From Anaerovibrio sp. JC8 (GTDB lineage: Bacteria > Bacillota > Negativicutes > Selenomonadales > Selenomonadaceae), in NCBI RefSeq assembly GCF_002100115.1, contig NZ_ANBM01000002.1:186001-250000 (forward strand): a stretch of DNA of 64,000 bases, read 5' to 3'. A model generated the notes under the pieces. It made no database searches and was not told the DNA's origin. It worked only from the letters and a program-made list of their open reading frames with translations. Numbering within the stretch: position 1 is the first letter of the stretch; every line of letters starts with the position of its first letter. The position numbers were made by a program, and so were the translations under genes. This document shows positions 54,104-63,272 of the stretch, piece after piece.

Positions 54104-55486
54104 TTGTCACTTTTGGAAAGATTAGGCCGTCCCAACCAGCGGAATATACAGGTGAGAATCTTTGCCTCCCTGTCCGTTGACCAGGTGGACAATTCCTTTC
54201 AGGAAATCAAATTAAAAATACATCATCGCATTGTGGAGGAAATGACTCCTGAGGAGCAGCGCATTTTATCCACCAAGAATCAGGACGTGCTGGAAATTGA
54301 GCACGTCATAGATTCCTATGTCCAAAAGGTGCTGGATGAGAATCCCTTTGCCATTCCAAGAGGAGAACGGGGCAGGGTTATCAGCGACCTGCGGGATGAA
54401 ATGCTGGGGCTGGGGCCTATTGAGGGTCTCCTGAAGGATGATTCCATTACAGAGGTAATGGTAAACGGTCCCCGGAAGATATTTGTGGAGCGCATGGGCA
54501 AGCTGCTGCTGACAGATATTACCTTCCATGATGATGAGCATCTGATGAATATAATTGAACGGATTATTTCCCCTCTGGGACGCCGCATTGATGAGGCCTC
54601 CCCATTGGTGGATGCCCGCCTGAACGACGGCTCCCGTGTAAATATTATTATTCCGCCCCTGTCACTGGTGGGGCCGGTGCTTACTATCCGTAAATTCTCC
54701 AAGAAGCCTCTGACCTTTGATAATCTGATTAATTTTGGTACCCTGGACCGCAGAATGGCCAAATTCCTGCAGGCCTGTGTGGCCGCCAAAATCAATATAC
54801 TGGTAACAGGTGGTACCGGCTCCGGTAAAACCACCACCCTTAATGCCTTATCTTCCTTTATACCAAGCACCGAGCGTATTGTAACCATTGAGGATGCGGC
54901 AGAATTAAGGCTGCAGCAGCCCCATGTGGTAACATTGGAATCCCGCCCGGCCAACATTGAGGGCAAGGGGCAGATTACTATCCGTGATCTGGTGCGGAAC
55001 GCCCTGCGTATGCGTCCAGACCGTATTGTGGTAGGAGAGGTCCGTTCCGGCGAGGCCCTGGATATGCTTCAGGCCATGAACACCGGCCATGACGGCTCAC
55101 TGACCACAGCCCATGCCAACAGCCCAAGGGATGCCCTCAGCCGTCTTGAGACCATGGTGCTCATGTCCGGCTTTGAGCTGCCTGTAAAGGCCATAAGGGA
55201 GCAGATTTCCTCTGCCATTGACCTTATACTCCATCAGTCCCGTATCAAGGATGGCAGCCGCAAGATTACACATATTACCGAGGTTCAGCATCTGGAGGGG
55301 GATACCATCACCACCCAGGACCTTTTCTATTACCAGATGACAGGCATGGACGAAACCGGCAAGGCCGTGGGACGCTTTGTTTCCACAGGACTGCTGCCAA
55401 GCTTTTTGGACAAGTTCCAGGTTAACGGCGTTGAAATGCCTGATGAAATGTTCCAGAATATGGGAGATGAAGGAGGAATGTATTGA
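54104..55486 (+). CDS. tadA: Tad ATPase TadA/CpaF
   Basis: 460 residues from TTG 54104, chosen because GGAGTGAGGG lies just upstream; TTG 54083 is an alternative. VirB11-type secretion ATPase: Walker A VTGGTGSGKTTTLN, Asp box IVTIEDAAEL, Walker B region PDRIVVGEVRSGEA, His box TGHDGSLTTAHANSP. Powers both extension and retraction in Tad systems. The stop overlaps the tadC start (TGATG). Confidence 0.95.
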   Translation: MSLLERLGRPNQRNIQVRIFASLSVDQVDNSFQEIKLKIHHRIVEEMTPEEQRILSTKNQDVLEIEHVIDSYVQKVLDENPFAIPRGERGRVISDLRDEMLGLGPIEGLLKDDSITEVMVNGPRKIFVERMGKLLLTDITFHDDEHLMNIIERIISPLGRRIDEASPLVDARLNDGSRVNIIIPPLSLVGPVLTIRKFSKKPLTFDNLINFGTLDRRMAKFLQACVAAKINILVTGGTGSGKTTTLNALSSFIPSTERIVTIEDAAELRLQQPHVVTLESRPANIEGKGQITIRDLVRNALRMRPDRIVVGEVRSGEALDMLQAMNTGHDGSLTTAHANSPRDALSRLETMVLMSGFELPVKAIREQISSAIDLILHQSRIKDGSRKITHITEVQHLEGDTITTQDLFYYQMTGMDETGKAVGRFVSTGLLPSFLDKFQVNGVEMPDEMFQNMGDEGGMY

Positions 55487-56439
55487 TGATTCTGGCCCTT
55501 CTTTTTTCCATGTCCGTGGCATTGCTGATATTTCTGCTTTGCTTTGGCTTCATCAAAAACTATGTGGAGCCCCAGACCACCTATCAAAAGCGTCTTAACT
55601 CCATTACTGACATGAACACTGTGGATGCCAGCCGCATGATGAGCAATATGGCACTGAACAGGGAGCGGGAAAAGGATGATATGTCCTTTTACAGCCGTGT
55701 CGTCAAGCCACTGGTGAATAAGCTGGAAAAGAACTTTTTTGAGCTGACCCCATCCACCCTTACCGGCAGCATCCAGCAAAAGCTGACGGTGGCCGGCCTT
55801 AAGAACAGGCTGTCCGTAGGCGGCTTTTCCATTATCTGGGCTATCTTTGTGTGCTTTACCACCTACTTTGCCTACAGATACGCCACATTTCACAGTATGC
55901 CACCAATACAGATTATTTTGTGGCTGGTGCTGGGCTTTATTATTGGCGGCACCCTGCCAATAATTATACTTAATACCCTTATTGCCAAGCGTCAGGAAAA
56001 AATATTGAAGCAGCTGCCGGAGATTCTGGATCTGATGTGTGTCAGCGTTCAGGCCGGCCTCACCTTCGATGCTGCCCTGAAAAAAATAATCCAGCGTACC
56101 CATGGACCCCTTATAGACGAGTTGCGGGATGCCCTGGATGACATGAGCATGGGTGTGACCCGGCGTCAGGCCCTAAAGGCCATGTCCAACCGCTGTGAGG
56201 TGCCGGAGCTGTCCCTCTTTGTATCCTCCATAATTCAGGCGGAGCGTCTGGGTACCAGTATCAGCAACACCCTCACCATTCAGGCCAGCAACATGAGGGA
56301 GCGGCGCCGTCAGTCCATCAAGGAACAGGCACTGAAGGCTCCCGTGAAGATACTCTTTCCTTTGGTAATATTTATATTTCCGGCCCTTTTCGTAGTAATA
56401 TTGGTGCCGGTGCTGCTGAACATGATTAAGCATTTTTGA
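55486..56439 (+). CDS. tadC: Tad inner-membrane protein TadC
   Basis: 317 residues from ATG 55486, which overlaps the tadA stop. Same T2SSF layout as TadB, with helices at about 1-22, 120-140, 150-170 and near the C-terminus, and the core LPEILDLMCVSVQAGLTFDAAL in outline. Partner of TadB. Confidence 0.93.
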   Translation: MILALLFSMSVALLIFLLCFGFIKNYVEPQTTYQKRLNSITDMNTVDASRMMSNMALNREREKDDMSFYSRVVKPLVNKLEKNFFELTPSTLTGSIQQKLTVAGLKNRLSVGGFSIIWAIFVCFTTYFAYRYATFHSMPPIQIILWLVLGFIIGGTLPIIILNTLIAKRQEKILKQLPEILDLMCVSVQAGLTFDAALKKIIQRTHGPLIDELRDALDDMSMGVTRRQALKAMSNRCEVPELSLFVSSIIQAERLGTSISNTLTIQASNMRERRRQSIKEQALKAPVKILFPLVIFIFPALFVVILVPVLLNMIKHF

Positions 56440-56457
56440 TTTGAGGATGATGGGAAA

Positions 56458-56814
56458 ATGGTGATTTTGACATTAAACTGTGCTCCCAAGGAAATAAAAT
56501 TCAGGCTTATGGTGGCGGATAATTTTCTAAAGAGATTTCTGGGCCTCATGGGCCGCTTCAGGCTGGAGCCCAACACGGGGCTGCTGCTGACCCCCTGCAA
56601 CAGCATTCACATGATGTTTATGCGGTTTCCCATTGATGTAATCTTTTACGACAAGAATTACAAGGTGGTGAAGGTGGCCACAGAGCTAAAGCCCTGGACA
56701 GGAATATGCATTGCCCCCGGGGCCAGCGGAGCCATAGAGCTGCCTGCGGGAACCCTGAGCCAGCTTCCCCTTGAGAGCCTTACTTCCATAAAAATAGAAC
56801 CGGAGCCTTGCTGA
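56458..56814 (+). CDS. DUF192 family protein
   Basis: 118 residues, DUF192 beta-barrel fold with RFLGLMGR, TGLLLTPCNSIHMMFMRFPID in outline and APGASGAIELPAGT. These proteins are usually periplasmic or surface-linked and often sit beside Tad genes; here it is the last gene of the operon. No clear signal peptide. Function unknown. Its stop lies within the terminator stem. Confidence 0.85.
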   Translation: MVILTLNCAPKEIKFRLMVADNFLKRFLGLMGRFRLEPNTGLLLTPCNSIHMMFMRFPIDVIFYDKNYKVVKVATELKPWTGICIAPGASGAIELPAGTLSQLPLESLTSIKIEPEPC

Positions 56815-56850
56815 TACATACAGTATTGGCAAGAAGCCGGTTCTTTTTTA
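56797..56850 (+). terminator. Terminator of the Tad operon
   Basis: GAACCGG/CCGGTTC stem with a further CTTGC/GCAAG inner pair, then TTTTTT; overlaps the DUF192 stop. Confidence 0.85.
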
Positions 56851-56872
56851 TTGGTATGATGTTGGCATGAAA

Positions 56873-58117
56873 TCACAGTATATCCGTGGCACTGACCAGG
56901 GAAACTACATAACCCACTGATGGCCCTGATGCTCTGCCCGTGTAATTCTTTTGGAAATAATAGCCCTGGCTCTGGAGCTGGATTCTGTTGCCGGCCACAA
57001 TACTGCCATAAAAGTTGGTATGGTTGTCATTGACATAAACAGAACCAAAAGGGGCATAAATATCTCCGGTAAATGTGCCCCCCTGACAATTCATCCAAAA
57101 TTCTCTGTTACCATTATTGATAAGCACTATAGGCCTGCCAGAGGTCATATCACCGGAGAAACTAAAGTTATTTATATTGTCACAGATAACATAAAGGGGC
57201 TTATTGGTATCCCCGCTTATGGCCTGGGAAATATTAAGATTGAGGTTGGGAATATTAAAATATATTACATCCACATTTCTTTGTTCAGTGCGTACTATGT
57301 CGTCATAAAATTTACTGAGTTCTGCATTCTGCTGATTCTGGTCCGTAACCCTGTAGGTGGAGGAATCATTCATCATGCTCTGTACCGTGTCCCGATAATA
57401 GTCCGTCACATCCAGGGTACCATTGTATTCGGGATAATTCACCTGCCCCTGGGCTATGGCCTCGTTCACCGTAGGTCTGTCAGTGCCATTTGGACCAAAG
57501 GCCGATGGGTCCAGAAAGATCTTGCCCGCAGCATTGTCATATTCATTTCTGTCCCCCACAACAATGGGACCATCAAAGGTTGAGACATTGTTTTTGTCCT
57601 GTTGAATATTATAATTGTCCGGATTTTGAATATTATTTACGGAATTAAAGGCTATGGCCGTAAAGAGATTATCAAAGAGGGCGTAGCCGCCACCACCGCT
57701 GCTTCCCGAAGCCGTCCGCCTTAAGGAAATCTGGGCAACACCGGCAGCACTGATTTCCGTATCATCCCCAATTTGCGGGAAATACCGCAGAAAATACAGG
57801 GGAACCCTTTCCTTGAGAACAACCACATAATAGAAATTCCCGTTCTTCTCCTGCACCTTGGGCGGTGTTTTAAATGAGGCCTTGTTATCATTTACGGTCA
57901 CATATTTCTGGGCAAATTCATTTGCCTTCTCCAGCTCGCCGCCACTTTCCGCAAAGGCACTGCCTCCCGCCAGGGCTGCGGCATCGGCAGTATTCTGGAG
58001 CCTGGAGTAATGTATATATAAATTTCCCAAATCTATTACCAATCCGGCAAAGCACATAAGAAACGGTATCAGCACTGCAAATAAAATCATGACAGCGCCC
58101 CGCTGTTCCTTCATCAT
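56873..58117 (-). CDS. TadG-like protein with extracellular beta-rich domain
   Basis: 414 residues from ATG 58117 (AGGGAGGGC upstream); the long upstream frame is not supported. N-terminal Tad/TadG region: RGAVMILFAVLIPFLMCFAGLVIDLGN helix in outline and NTADAAALAGG. The C-terminal part (about 170-400) is Asn/Gly-rich with repeated short strands (GDIYAPFGSVYV, FYGSIVAGNRI) as in beta-helix domains on pilus-tip or PilX-like proteins. Encoded opposite to the Tad operon just past its terminator. Confidence 0.82.
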   Translation of the reverse strand: MMKEQRGAVMILFAVLIPFLMCFAGLVIDLGNLYIHYSRLQNTADAAALAGGSAFAESGGELEKANEFAQKYVTVNDNKASFKTPPKVQEKNGNFYYVVVLKERVPLYFLRYFPQIGDDTEISAAGVAQISLRRTASGSSGGGGYALFDNLFTAIAFNSVNNIQNPDNYNIQQDKNNVSTFDGPIVVGDRNEYDNAAGKIFLDPSAFGPNGTDRPTVNEAIAQGQVNYPEYNGTLDVTDYYRDTVQSMMNDSSTYRVTDQNQQNAELSKFYDDIVRTEQRNVDVIYFNIPNLNLNISQAISGDTNKPLYVICDNINNFSFSGDMTSGRPIVLINNGNREFWMNCQGGTFTGDIYAPFGSVYVNDNHTNFYGSIVAGNRIQLQSQGYYFQKNYTGRASGPSVGYVVSLVSATDIL

Positions 58118-58229
58118 ATATGCCCTCCCTTCACTGCTGTAATAATTTATTTTATGCCTACAGTATATTATACCGCAGTTATTCATATAATAGCTAACAA
58201 ATATTTTCATATTTTATAACATTGTCCAT

Positions 58230-58406
58230 TATAACGCCATTGTTCAAATTTTTCTTCTTTCAGAAGAAAAATCTTCCAATTAGCGTTTCCCTAAAGGACT
58301 AACTCACTTCGTTCGTGTCGCAACGAGCTGGGAGATATGCTCGCCAGCTGTTGCAGTTTGTTTTCCCCCACCTAAAGAGGTGGGAGACATCTTAAAGCTC
58401 GTTATA
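58230..58406 (+). repeat. TATAACG-ended palindromic element, family 1, copy C (with insertion)
   Basis: 177 bases; same as copies A and B but with about 33 extra bases between the two hairpin halves (about 58289-58321), including CACTTCGTTCGTG. Ends intact. Lies between divergent tadG-like and trkA. Confidence 0.9.
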
Positions 58407-58491
58407 ACACAAGCCATAATTATGGTTTTTTTTATCAAAATAGAGTATGATATAGCTTGAAATATTGTTAGATTTTTTAGGAGGTTCCATC

Positions 58492-59829
58492 GTGCGTATC
58501 GTTGTAGTTGGCGCGGGAAAGCTGGGCTACTCCATAGCCGAACGCCTTTCCCAGGAAGAATATGACGTTATTGTTGTGGACAACAATGCATCCCGCCTGC
58601 AGAATGTACAGGCCAGCCTGGATGTTCTGGCCATCGAGGCCAACGGCTCCAGCCCTATTACCATGAATAATGATGATATCCGTGGCGCCGACGTGCTCAT
58701 AGCAGTTACCGCCACCGATGAAGTAAACATGGTATCCTGTATTTTGGCCAAAAAGCACGGCATAAAGCGGACCATTGCCCGCATAAGGGATATGCAGTTC
58801 ATTTCCGAGGCCAAGGAATATCTGAAATCCAACTTTGATATAGACCTGATGCTGAATCCTGAGCTGATTATGGCCATGGAGATAAATCGTATTCTCATGG
58901 TGCCGGCAGCCCTTAATATTGAGGATTTTGCCGACGGACAGGTGCGTCTTTTCGAGACCAAGGTAAAGAAAAAATCTCCTCTGACAAATATACAATTGAA
59001 GGATTTGGAAATGCCAAAGACCATTATGGCGGCCATGATTTTCCGGGGGCAACGCATGATCCTGCCTCATGGTGATGATTCCTTCCAGGCCGGGGACAAC
59101 GCCTATTTCATAGGCCTGACCCAGGATATAGATGATTTCTCCAAGAATCTGGTGGAGCGCAATGCCTCCAAGCTGGAAAAGGTTACCATCATAGGTGCCG
59201 GCCGCATGGGACGCTTTGTGGCCACCATGCTGGACAAGCAGCACGTAAAGGTGAAGATTTTCGACACCAACAAGGAACGCTGCCGTCTGGTGGCCTCCAT
59301 GTTCAAAAATCACGGCAAGGCCATATGGGCCGACGGTGCCGACATCAACAAGCTGCTGGAGGAAGGCATCAACGAGGCTGATGCCCTTATCTGCCTTACT
59401 GATGATGACAAGCTGAACTTCCTGCTGGCCCTATTGGGAAAGCATCACGGCGTAAAAAAGACCATTATCCGCCAGGCCAAGACCGACTACAAATCCATTT
59501 TGGCCGAATTGGGCGTGGATATTTCCCTGTCCTCCAGACTGCTGGCCACCAATGAGGTTCTGGCCTTTGTCCGGGGCAATTCCGCAGTATCACTCCTGCA
59601 GGACGCAAGAGCCGAGGTTACTGAGGTCACCATTGAAGATGGCTGCCCTGTCTGCAACAAGCGGCTCATGGATGCCAAGCTGCCAAAATCCTGTCTGGTG
59701 TGCGCCTTCGTAAAGGACGATGTGGTGGAGATTCCTAATGGTAATACGGTGCTGGCTGCCGGCGGCAGGGCCATCATAATCACGGAAAAGCAGGCCACCA
59801 CCAAGGTTTTAAAATATTTCTACAGCTAA
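58492..59829 (+). CDS. trkA: Trk potassium uptake regulator TrkA
   Basis: 445 residues from GTG 58492 (TAGGAGG upstream). Two RCK_N NAD-binding domains (GAGKLGYS near 10, IGAGRMGR near 240), each with an RCK_C domain. The second RCK_C has two CXXC pairs (CPVC and CLVC) where homologues usually have none, a possible metal or redox site. Gates TrkH in response to nucleotides. First gene of trkA-trkH-trkH. Confidence 0.94.
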   Translation: MRIVVVGAGKLGYSIAERLSQEEYDVIVVDNNASRLQNVQASLDVLAIEANGSSPITMNNDDIRGADVLIAVTATDEVNMVSCILAKKHGIKRTIARIRDMQFISEAKEYLKSNFDIDLMLNPELIMAMEINRILMVPAALNIEDFADGQVRLFETKVKKKSPLTNIQLKDLEMPKTIMAAMIFRGQRMILPHGDDSFQAGDNAYFIGLTQDIDDFSKNLVERNASKLEKVTIIGAGRMGRFVATMLDKQHVKVKIFDTNKERCRLVASMFKNHGKAIWADGADINKLLEEGINEADALICLTDDDKLNFLLALLGKHHGVKKTIIRQAKTDYKSILAELGVDISLSSRLLATNEVLAFVRGNSAVSLLQDARAEVTEVTIEDGCPVCNKRLMDAKLPKSCLVCAFVKDDVVEIPNGNTVLAAGGRAIIITEKQATTKVLKYFYS

Positions 59830-59854
59830 GGCTGGGAAGAAAATAGGAAGAAAA

Positions 59855-61312
59855 ATGGATAAACTGATCCTGTTTCTGCTGGGCAGGGCATTGCTGCTGT
59901 GCTCAGGCTGTATGGCGGTTCCCTTTGCCTACAGCATTTACCTCCATCATAATTTCATGACGGGGGTTTTCGGACAATCGATATTTGTTACACTGCTGCT
60001 GGCAGTATTTCTCATAAAAAAATCAACCAATCCACCGGAATCCTTGTCAGTTTACGGTGGAACTATCTTTTTGTGCGCAATTTGGGTGGCGGTGGCCCTG
60101 TGTGGCGGTCTGCCCTACTATCTCAGCAACAGCCTGGGGGCTGTGGATTCCTTCGTGGAAAGCATGTCGGGCTTCACCACCACAGGCTATACCAATATCC
60201 TGTATCTCAAGGACCCTGCCCTTATTCTGTGGCGCAGCATGACCCAGTGGATTGGCGGTGGCATGATTCTCATGTTTATTGCCACTGTGTTGCCGGCCAT
60301 TACGGGGATGTTCGGCACCAGCTTTGCCATGCCCGTGGCCCTGAAAACCGGTATCGTCACCATAAACCGTCTCAAAAAGAATACCCGCCGCCTGTTTGTT
60401 TTGTACGGCATACTGTCCCTTATCGGCGTGTTCTTTTTCAGCATTGCGGGGCTGGGCACCTACGATGCCATCAACTTCGCCATGGTGACCATTTCCACAG
60501 GAGGCTGTTATTTTTCCGATGCCTATCTGTACAATAACATCTGGTTTGCCTCAGCCGCCATTGTGGGCCTGATCGCCGCCGGAGGCAATGTAATTATCTA
60601 TTGGCAGGCCATTAAGCGGCGTCAGTATTCCATGCTGAAAAAGACCATCCACAATTCGGAGTTTCATATCTTTTTGCTGATTATTCTGGTCATCGGCCTG
60701 ATTTGCGGCCTTCACCTTTATCACAACAATTATTACAGCCTGTCTGACAGCCTGCTGTACGGCTTTTTCTCCGTGGCCCTCTATGCGGGGACCACAGGAG
60801 CACCACCATCAGAGGTGCTGACCTGGACCGACTTTGACAAAATGCTGCTCATCGTAGTGGCTTCCATCGGCGGCTGTATCGGCTCCCTGGCCGGGGGCTT
60901 CAAGATTCTCCGCCTTATGATTCTCTTTAAGTCCTGTGCCAACGAAATGACCCGCACCATTCATCCTGATATTATCATGACCATGAAAATAGACGGTGAC
61001 GTGGTGCCATCCAAGGTAATCAACAGAATTCTGGGCTTCTTCTTTATGGTCATTGTGACCATTGCCTTTTCCATTCTGGTGATTTCCGCAGCGGGGCTGG
61101 ATATGCAGCAGTCCATGGACATCGTGCTGGCCTGCATTACCAGTACAGGACCCATTATGCTGTTTCATACCAGCCACAGTGAGCTTCTGGCACTGCCGGT
61201 GATAGTGAAGCTCTTCTGCTGTTTTCTGATGGTTTTGGGCAAGCTGGACATTTTTGCCTTTTTGATTCTCATATTCGGCAGCCGCCAGCAGCTGCTGCAT
61301 AAACACTGGTAA
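59855..61312 (+). CDS. trkH: Trk potassium transporter TrkH, copy 1
   Basis: 485 residues, about ten or more membrane helices in the SKT (2TM-P x4) pattern. Selectivity-filter-like loops: SMSGFTTTGYTN, MVTISTGGCYF, YAGTTGAPPS and ITSTGPIML. Forms the K+ channel gated by TrkA. Starts 25 bases after trkA. Confidence 0.92.
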   Translation: MDKLILFLLGRALLLCSGCMAVPFAYSIYLHHNFMTGVFGQSIFVTLLLAVFLIKKSTNPPESLSVYGGTIFLCAIWVAVALCGGLPYYLSNSLGAVDSFVESMSGFTTTGYTNILYLKDPALILWRSMTQWIGGGMILMFIATVLPAITGMFGTSFAMPVALKTGIVTINRLKKNTRRLFVLYGILSLIGVFFFSIAGLGTYDAINFAMVTISTGGCYFSDAYLYNNIWFASAAIVGLIAAGGNVIIYWQAIKRRQYSMLKKTIHNSEFHIFLLIILVIGLICGLHLYHNNYYSLSDSLLYGFFSVALYAGTTGAPPSEVLTWTDFDKMLLIVVASIGGCIGSLAGGFKILRLMILFKSCANEMTRTIHPDIIMTMKIDGDVVPSKVINRILGFFFMVIVTIAFSILVISAAGLDMQQSMDIVLACITSTGPIMLFHTSHSELLALPVIVKLFCCFLMVLGKLDIFAFLILIFGSRQQLLHKHW

Positions 61313-61324
61313 GGGGGGTGCATC

Positions 61325-62770
61325 ATGAGTTATCCGGTCATATACTATATGCTGAGCCGCCTTATGTTTGCCATGTCCCTTACGCTGCTGATACCCTTTT
61401 TTACGGCCATACAGCTCCACGAAAACAACGAGCTGGATTTTCTGGCTGCCATAATTTGCAGCCTTTCCCTTTCGGTATTCTTCAGCAACCGGGGAAAAAT
61501 CACCACCAAGGACATAAGCATCCGTGAGGGTATCGCCATCACGGGCCTCAGCTGGCTCTTTGCCTCCATAATCGCCTCACTGCCATTTCTGACAGGCCAT
61601 TATATGCCGGCGGTGGACTGCCTCTTTGAAGGAGTTTCCGGCATTACGGGCAGCGGTGCCTCCGTGGTCAAGGACATTCCGGGGCTTCCCACCAGCATCA
61701 TGCTGTGGCGCAGCCTTACCCACTGGCTGGGTGGCTTGGGCATCATCGTTATCTTTATAGCCATTGTGCCCCAGACCGGTACCAAGAGCCTGAAAATGTT
61801 TGAGGTGGAAACCACGGGCCCAACTGAAACAAGGCCGCTCCCGAGATTTCGGGATACGGCCCATGCTCTGCTGATCGTATATATTTTACTTACCTTTATT
61901 CTCACGGGAATGCTGCTGCTGTGCGGCTTCAGCTTTTCCGATGCGGTGAACAATGCCATGTCGGCCATTGCCACCGGTGGCTTCTCCACCCAAAATGAAA
62001 GCATTGGCTACTTTGACAATCTGGCCGCCGAGATAGTGCTGACCATTGCCATGCTGGTGGGAGGCGGTAACTTCTCCCTGTACCTCATAGCCTGGAAGCA
62101 GGGCTACCGCAAGATTATAAAGGACGGGGAATTTATTGCCTACATGGTGCTCTTTGGCACCATATCACTGGCCATAACCGTCAACCTCTTTGCAGCCATG
62201 GATATGAATCTCTTTGAGGCCTTCCGCTATGCCACCTTCCAGACGGCAGCCACCATCAGCACCACAGGCTTTTCCAACAGTGATTTTGATGCCTGGCCGG
62301 CCTTTTCCAAATACGCCCTGCTGATAGTCATGATAACCGGCGGCTGTGCCGGCTCCACCTCAGGAGGCATGAAAATAGCCAGATTTTTGCTGCTCTTCAA
62401 GATGCTGCACATCATTATTCAGGAGAAGCTGCACCCCAACCAGATTATCCACATGAGTTACGATACGGTGGAACGGCTGGACATTGTGGTAAACAGAGTG
62501 GGACGCTTCTTCTTTCTGTACGTGTTCCTGGCCCTTATGGGTGCCCTGGTATTTACTATTGAGGGACTGCCTATAATGGATGCCATTGTGCTGGGCTTTT
62601 CCGCCATCGGCAATGCAGGCGTGGCCTTTGGTGCCGCCAATGATTTCAGCAGCCTTAACGATCTGACCAAATGCATCTGCTGCGGTCTTATGGTAATTGG
62701 ACGTCTGGAAATATTCCTGTTTCTGGTAATGCTGAAGCCATCCTTCTGGCAAAAGGGCGCCAGCTGGTAA
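61325..62770 (+). CDS. trkH: Trk potassium transporter TrkH, copy 2
   Basis: 481 residues. Filter loops GVSGITGSGASV, MSAIATGGFSTQ, AATISTTGFSNSD and FSAIGNAGVAFG are closer to classical TrkH/TrkG than copy 1. Twelve bases after copy 1, so co-translated; the two could form a heterodimer or be used at different K+ ranges. Confidence 0.93.
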   Translation: MSYPVIYYMLSRLMFAMSLTLLIPFFTAIQLHENNELDFLAAIICSLSLSVFFSNRGKITTKDISIREGIAITGLSWLFASIIASLPFLTGHYMPAVDCLFEGVSGITGSGASVVKDIPGLPTSIMLWRSLTHWLGGLGIIVIFIAIVPQTGTKSLKMFEVETTGPTETRPLPRFRDTAHALLIVYILLTFILTGMLLLCGFSFSDAVNNAMSAIATGGFSTQNESIGYFDNLAAEIVLTIAMLVGGGNFSLYLIAWKQGYRKIIKDGEFIAYMVLFGTISLAITVNLFAAMDMNLFEAFRYATFQTAATISTTGFSNSDFDAWPAFSKYALLIVMITGGCAGSTSGGMKIARFLLLFKMLHIIIQEKLHPNQIIHMSYDTVERLDIVVNRVGRFFFLYVFLALMGALVFTIEGLPIMDAIVLGFSAIGNAGVAFGAANDFSSLNDLTKCICCGLMVIGRLEIFLFLVMLKPSFWQKGASW

Positions 62771-62912
62771 CTAAATAAAAAACAATGCCATCAATCCAAA
62801 TATTAATACCATTGTCTTCAAGGTACTTGGCTAATGTATGTATTTGCCATTTTAGCTGTTTCAATGGATTTCCCATAGATGAAGTATAAGTACCAGCAAT
62901 ATCCTCGATATT
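62771..62912 (-). pseudogene. Remnant of a NERD (nuclease-related) domain gene
   Basis: A minus-strand open stretch from about 62912 encodes GTYTSSMGNPLKQLKWQIHT followed by LAKYLEDNGINIWIDGIVFYL. This fits the NERD-domain segment (NP-x2-Q, then L-x3-L and a hydrophobic VVF strand). A stop lies just upstream (62913-62915), and the frame runs into the antisense of trkH. Fewer than 50 residues of the domain remain. Confidence 0.45.
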
Positions 62913-62952
62913 TCAGATTGTTGACTTTTATGCTGTAGATTAATTTAAAAAG

Positions 62953-63014
62953 AAGCCGTTCATTGATATCTGACCTGTCCATCTGGCAGGTAGCATACCA
63001 TAAACGGCTTTTTT
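62953..63014 (+). terminator. Terminator or structured RNA after trkH
   Basis: Outer stem AAGCCGTT (62953-62960) with AACGGCTT (63003-63010), then TTTT; an inner ACCTG/CAGGT hairpin. It lies 182 bases past trkH, so it might end a small RNA instead. The remaining bases 63015-63272 show nothing else. Confidence 0.6.
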
Positions 63015-63272
63015 CATGGGCAAAAATACCCTGGGGGTAAAAGGATCACAAAGATAATATCTAATTAAACTAATTCGCTGTAAAATATAAGAAAATTTGA
63101 TACAGTTTCATAAAAATATTAACATTAAAATTGACTTTACAATAATAAAACAATATACTGAACTTGTAGATCTACAGATGATGTAGTATCAGGTATCCAT
63201 GGCAGCTTGATACATATAGTATGGGTATGGCACATGCAAAATTTGTGTGCTAGAATACAAGGAGAAGGTATT

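Noticed and set aside
58118-58210. N-terminal extension of the TadG-like protein
   Set aside because: The extension lacks a ribosome site, and ATG 58117 has a strong one directly before the typical TadG membrane helix.
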